NCBI GenBank assembly: GCA_964628435.1
Contig: CAZVON010000046.1
Location: 1 to 5,741 of the forward strand
Source: CAZVON01 sp964628435
Lineage (GTDB): Bacteria > Patescibacteriota > Microgenomatia > Levybacterales > UBA12049
Direction of reading: 5' to 3'
DNA: 5,741 bases
The stretch's first letter is position 1. Each line of letters starts with the position of its first letter. The notes under the pieces are model-generated. The model searched no databases. It was given only the letters and a program-made list of their open reading frames with translations, and was not told the DNA's origin. The position numbers and the translations under genes were made by a program. Below are positions 3,203-5,741 of the stretch, piece by piece.

Positions 3203-5741
3203 GTCGCTACATATTTTTCCTTTTTTACTACGTTTTTCCTTCTTAGCCTTGCGATAATTTTGGGAATAAACCAGACAAGAGGCGCACCCAAAATTGCATA
3301 CTCCGGAACTGGAGCTGTTGCCACTTCTCCGCTGCCAATAGCAGGACTTGGAGATCCAGAACAAGTCCCATCTGAATCGTCGCATTTGATGCGGCCATCC
3401 CCTCCTGTTGAACCTACAGTACCAGAACCGCTAGTACCTGTACCGGCACTCGTACAATTGGCTGAACCTCCACTGCTGGCAGCAGATCCACCGCCTCCGC
3501 CTCCTCCGCCATCATTGGTTCCAGTTGTACCACACGTTCCACCCGCCCCACCAGCGCCAGCAGTCCCTGCAGAACCGCCGGTTGCTGTTACTGTACCGGT
3601 TGTAACTGCTGCGTTCACGTTCAACCAGATAGAGCCGCCTGATCCGCCACCCCCACTTGCACCTCGACCTCCGCCTCCACCGCCGCCATTGGTCGTACCG
3701 CCGCTAACACCATCTGTTGCCGCGCTACTGTCTGATCCAACTGCCCCATTCGCCCTGATTGTCCCGTTATTGGTGAGGCTATTTGCGTGGAGATAAATGA
3801 TTCCTCCGCCGGCGCCGCCGGCCACTCCTATACTCCCTCCGCCGCCATTATTATCATCACCATCTCCGCCTCCCCCTCCGCCTCCCCCTCCGCCTCCCCC
3901 AGAACCCAAGAATAGACAGCCGGTCGCATCAGTAAAGTCAGCACAGCCATAGGTTGATCCTTGCGCGCCTGCACTGCCAGCTGCACCTCCGGCTAAACTC
4001 TCGCCGGAGATTCCGCCGATAAGTCCGGCACTGCCGTTGGCAGCTTGACTACCATAACTGCCACCAGCCCCACCACCACCACTGCCACCTCCTCCACCCC
4101 CACCAGCAGAGTTATTAGTGGCCGAACTTCCTCCACCTGCAACAGTTGTCACACTTCCGCCGCCTCCTCCGCCATCTCCGCTACCGGTACTTCCGGCACC
4201 ACCGGCACCTCCTGTACCACCGACATTGGTGTCACCGGCACCGGCAGTCCCACCACCACCACCGCTAAAACCGTCTCCATTGACATCTACAATCCCTGTT
4301 GAATTAACAGTAAAACTATCGGCAATGTAATAAAGGACTCCTCCAGTTGTTCCGTCCCAAGCTCCAGTTGAGATGGTAATACCGCTGTTAACTGTTACGG
4401 TTTTGTTGATTTCTGCTTTAATCATCTGGGCTTTGGATGAGCCGTCGTTGGTATAGGTGTTGGTTTTATTAGCAGTAAAGGTCACTTGGGTTGCTGAATC
4501 AACTGTTTGAATCACTCGTTCTTCAAAATCACCCTTCCCTGTACCAGTCATTTGGATAACAAGCACCCAGTCTCCAGCGGCAAACCCAGTGGTAGATGCA
4601 ACAGTCAGTGTGGCATTGCCGCTTGTACCTGCTGCAGTACCAGTACGAGTAGCATTGAGCGTGAGATTGTCCGCGCTATACGTGACATCACTGCCAAAAG
4701 CAAGCGCCACCGGCACTTTGACGGCAAAGTAATTAATGGTTACCGCTCCGATAAGAAGAACCACAATCACAAGCTTGCCTAGATAGCGCCATCTCTGTCT
4801 CTTTGGCAGATGAAAACCATCGACTCCGTTCGTAGTAAATGCAAATCTATTCATTGTCCGCAGGAATCTTACATCTTCCAGTACCGCCCTTTTTGCTACG
4901 TTGCCTACTGAACCAAAGAGGGCCATTGGTCTTCCCTGCGAGCCCGCTTCGCCGCGCCTTGCGTCGCCGCTGGCGCGAGGCGAGCCCGCTTCGCCGAATC
5001 GAGGCGAGCCGGTAGGCATACCAAAGACGCCTGAGAAAAACCGATAGAACTTCCCGGGCGTAAAAGTATCGGTGATTCTTCCTGTTTTTGGGGTCCTGAA
5101 CCATGGTCCTTCCTCTTTGCGCAAAAAACCTCTCACGGCAGCATACGCCTGGAAGGGAGCCAATGTATAAGAAAGCGCAACAAATGAAAAAAGACCTAAA
5201 TAATCCCGCTCTTCACCCTCCTCCATAAACAGTCCTATCATATTCATAAGAGGAAGAGCAAAGAGGTTGGTTAGGACAAGAGACCATCCCCATACCTCAG
5301 TCCAGAAAGGAAGTCTGACTTTGAAGACTGCTTCCGCAAGAAACCAGAAGATGGTACCTAAGATAAAAAAGAAGGCTTGGAGGTAGTAGGGAGAGAGATA
5401 CAGGAATTCTAACTTTTCAGGTAAGGATAAAGGACTAGGTATCCATGTTCTCGATTCTTTGGGATTCAAATTTGAAATTTTAAATTTTAAATTTTCATTG
5501 AATTTTAAATGTTTTAAATTTAAATTATTTAAATCATTAGGATTTAATTCATTAGGATTTGATCCCGATTTAATCGGGATTGATTTCAAATTGTTAATTT
5601 CAAATTGAAAATTATTGGGATCTGTGGTAGGAGATACCATATGTGATTGCTCTACCCACCGCCCTGCTAACAACCTCCAGAACATTTTCTTAATATTGTG
5701 TGAGTGTCCTTCAGACCATCTCATCCTTTGTCTAATGAGTC
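3199..5741 (-). CDS. GT2 membrane glycosyltransferase (C-terminal part) fused to a glycine-rich surface domain with a PEY-type sorting signal
   Basis: The 5' end lies beyond the window; the frame is open to base 5741. Residues are numbered from the Met at 5724. QRMRW at 5730-5716 is the QXXRW motif of processive GT2 enzymes. Membrane helices follow at about 109-130, 144-166 and 173-198, with FRTPKTG at 209-215. Then come a cytoplasmic linker, another helix (314-338) ending in a signal-peptidase-like VALA, and an extracytoplasmic region. That region contains a compact beta domain (about 345-475) and a glycine-rich stretch (485-790) with six Cys and repeating 'GGSGGSIWLN' / 'GGDGRIK' strands. 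The C-terminus has VPEY at 806-809, a helix at 810-825 and RLRRK. Two in-frame low-complexity inserts are present (residues 36-88 and 239-263). A separate secreted protein starting at Met291 (4854) cannot be excluded, but the frame is unbroken and no Shine-Dalgarno is seen there. The stop overlaps the exosortase start (ATGA). The likely role is glycan synthesis and surface display in one polypeptide. Confidence 0.82.
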   Translation of the reverse strand, partial: LIRQRMRWSEGHSHNIKKMFWRLLAGRWVEQSHMVSPTTDPNNFQFEINNLKSIPIKSGSNPNELNPNDLNNLNLKHLKFNENLKFKISNLNPKESRTWIPSPLSLPEKLEFLYLSPYYLQAFFFILGTIFWFLAEAVFKVRLPFWTEVWGWSLVLTNLFALPLMNMIGLFMEEGEERDYLGLFSFVALSYTLAPFQAYAAVRGFLRKEEGPWFRTPKTGRITDTFTPGKFYRFFSGVFGMPTGSPRFGEAGSPRASGDARRGEAGSQGRPMALFGSVGNVAKRAVLEDVRFLRTMNRFAFTTNGVDGFHLPKRQRWRYLGKLVIVVLLIGAVTINYFAVKVPVALAFGSDVTYSADNLTLNATRTGTAAGTSGNATLTVASTTGFAAGDWVLVIQMTGTGKGDFEERVIQTVDSATQVTFTANKTNTYTNDGSSKAQMIKAEINKTVTVNSGITISTGAWDGTTGGVLYYIADSFTVNSTGIVDVNGDGFSGGGGGTAGAGDTNVGGTGGAGGAGSTGSGDGGGGGGSVTTVAGGGSSATNNSAGGGGGGGSGGGGAGGSYGSQAANGSAGLIGGISGESLAGGAAGSAGAQGSTYGCADFTDATGCLFLGSGGGGGGGGGGGGDGDDNNGGGGSIGVAGGAGGGIIYLHANSLTNNGTIRANGAVGSDSSAATDGVSGGTTNGGGGGGGRGASGGGGSGGSIWLNVNAAVTTGTVTATGGSAGTAGAGGAGGTCGTTGTNDGGGGGGGGSAASSGGSANCTSAGTGTSGSGTVGSTGGDGRIKCDDSDGTCSGSPSPAIGSGEVATAPVPEYAILGAPLVWFIPKIIARLRRKNVVKKEKYVAT
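3202..3330 (-). other. PEY-type (PEP-CTERM-like) C-terminal sorting signal
   Basis: Residues 799-841 of the glycine-rich protein hold GEVATAPVPEYAILGAPLVW: a PEY core (codons at 3306-3298), a hydrophobic helix, then ARLRRK. This is the three-part layout of PEP-CTERM and PEF-CTERM signals recognised by exosortases and archaeosortases. The third residue is Tyr where PEP-CTERM has Pro. The tail runs about 12 residues past the basic cluster (to KKEKYVAT), longer than usual. The adjacent exosortase gene is the obvious processing enzyme. Confidence 0.72.
3866..3901. repeat. 12-base tandem repeat, three units, coding poly-glycine
   Basis: CCGCCTCCCCCT occurs three times in tandem (last base changed to A). 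On the coding minus strand this gives a run of 12 glycines (residues 609-620). The unit length is a multiple of three, so changes in copy number would lengthen or shorten the glycine tract without a frameshift. Confidence 0.75.
4936..5012. repeat. GC-rich palindromic insert in the GT2 linker region
   Basis: A 17-base direct repeat, GCGAGCCCGCTTCGCCG, occurs at 4938-4954 and 4980-4996. A 10-base repeat, GAGGCGAGCC, occurs at 4977-4986 and 5001-5010. The block is far richer in G+C than its surroundings. On the coding strand it yields a repetitive Gly/Arg/Ala/Ser stretch (residues about 239-263, with GEAGS twice) between FGMPT and QGRPMALFG. It stays in frame and looks like a dispersed small element that landed in a tolerant linker. 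Confidence 0.6.
5459..5621. repeat. AT-rich in-frame insert bounded by 7-base direct repeats, inside the GT2 region
   Basis: TTGGGAT occurs at 5459-5465 and 5615-5621, 156 bases apart, which is exactly 52 codons. Between them the sequence is almost all A/T, with TTCAAATTTGAAATTTTAAA-like palindromes. It also has a 15-base tandem pair (5534-5548 and 5549-5563, giving NPNEL/NPNDL) and a perfect hairpin: ATCCCGAT (5562-5569), TTA loop, ATCGGGAT (5573-5580). It encodes an Asn/Leu/Lys-rich low-complexity stretch (residues 37-88) between QXXRW and the first downstream membrane helix. Removing it would keep the frame. Confidence 0.6.

Noticed and set aside
2477..3385. Longer exosortase starting at 3385 and reading through the gap to 2477
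   Set aside because: The first 61 residues lie inside the upstream gene and look non-native (Lys/Ser-rich). The ATGA overlap marks 3202 as the start, and the reading past the gap is only the duplicated 55-mer in another frame.
3260..3796. Plus-strand proline-rich open frame opposite the glycine-rich gene
   Set aside because: It is the mirror of GGN glycine codons read as CCN proline. The minus-strand frame has clear motifs, domain order and coupling to the exosortase.
3480..4290. CRISPR-like or satellite array suggested by repeated CCACCGCC strings
   Set aside because: Units are irregular, have no constant spacing or spacers, and are explained by glycine codons on the minus strand.
4045..4330. 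Plus-strand Thr/Ser- and Pro-rich open frames
   Set aside because: Same cause: low-complexity shadow frames of the glycine-rich coding region, with no start context or recognisable domain.

Overview
This window most likely comes from a Candidate Phyla Radiation (Patescibacteria) genome, probably Microgenomates-like. That is an inference from several features. There is a small DUF11-type surface protein with a YGGG/Cys N-terminus and a PxTG-like tail. A processive GT2 has 'RTPKTG' after its membrane helices. There is an exosortase/archaeosortase-family protein. Clear Shine-Dalgarno sites are absent, and low-complexity palindromic inserts lie inside a coding region. TGA is used as a stop, so the standard bacterial code (11) fits. 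No tRNA, rRNA, CRISPR array or transposase is visible.

Left half, mostly + strand. Bases 1-50 may hold the first codons of a divergent (-) gene with a hydrophobic N-terminus. A secreted, C-terminally anchored DUF11-type protein lies at 139-897. An extended -10 promoter and a leader hairpin separate it from a small GT-A glycosyltransferase (1033-1800) whose DXD and acceptor-side ED motifs look degraded. An AT-rich spacer follows. Then comes a compact unit: promoter at 1929-1957, a perfectly formed three-way-junction leader at 1974-2034 and a 50-codon ORF at 2045-2197. Two hairpins (2209-2264 and 2274-2311) follow and may belong to a minus-strand small RNA or terminator.

Right half, all - strand. 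A long gene runs in from beyond the right edge. It encodes the C-terminal part of a membrane GT2 (QRMRW motif, three membrane helices, RTPKTG). In the same frame it continues into a further membrane helix, a roughly 460-residue glycine-rich extracytoplasmic region, and a C-terminal tripartite signal: VPEY, a hydrophobic helix and an arginine cluster. Its stop overlaps by four bases (ATGA) the start of a 194-residue exosortase/archaeosortase-like membrane protein with an intact Cys90/Arg135/His155 triad. The natural reading is a dedicated sorting enzyme translationally coupled to its own substrate. Unusually, that substrate is fused to a polysaccharide-synthase-type glycosyltransferase.

The end of the exosortase gene is disturbed by a run of exactly 100 N. 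Exact 55-base copies of the same sequence flank it. This looks like two contigs sharing a k-mer that were joined with an unnecessary gap. Collapsing it gives a normal TAA stop at 2465-2463 and a complete gene.
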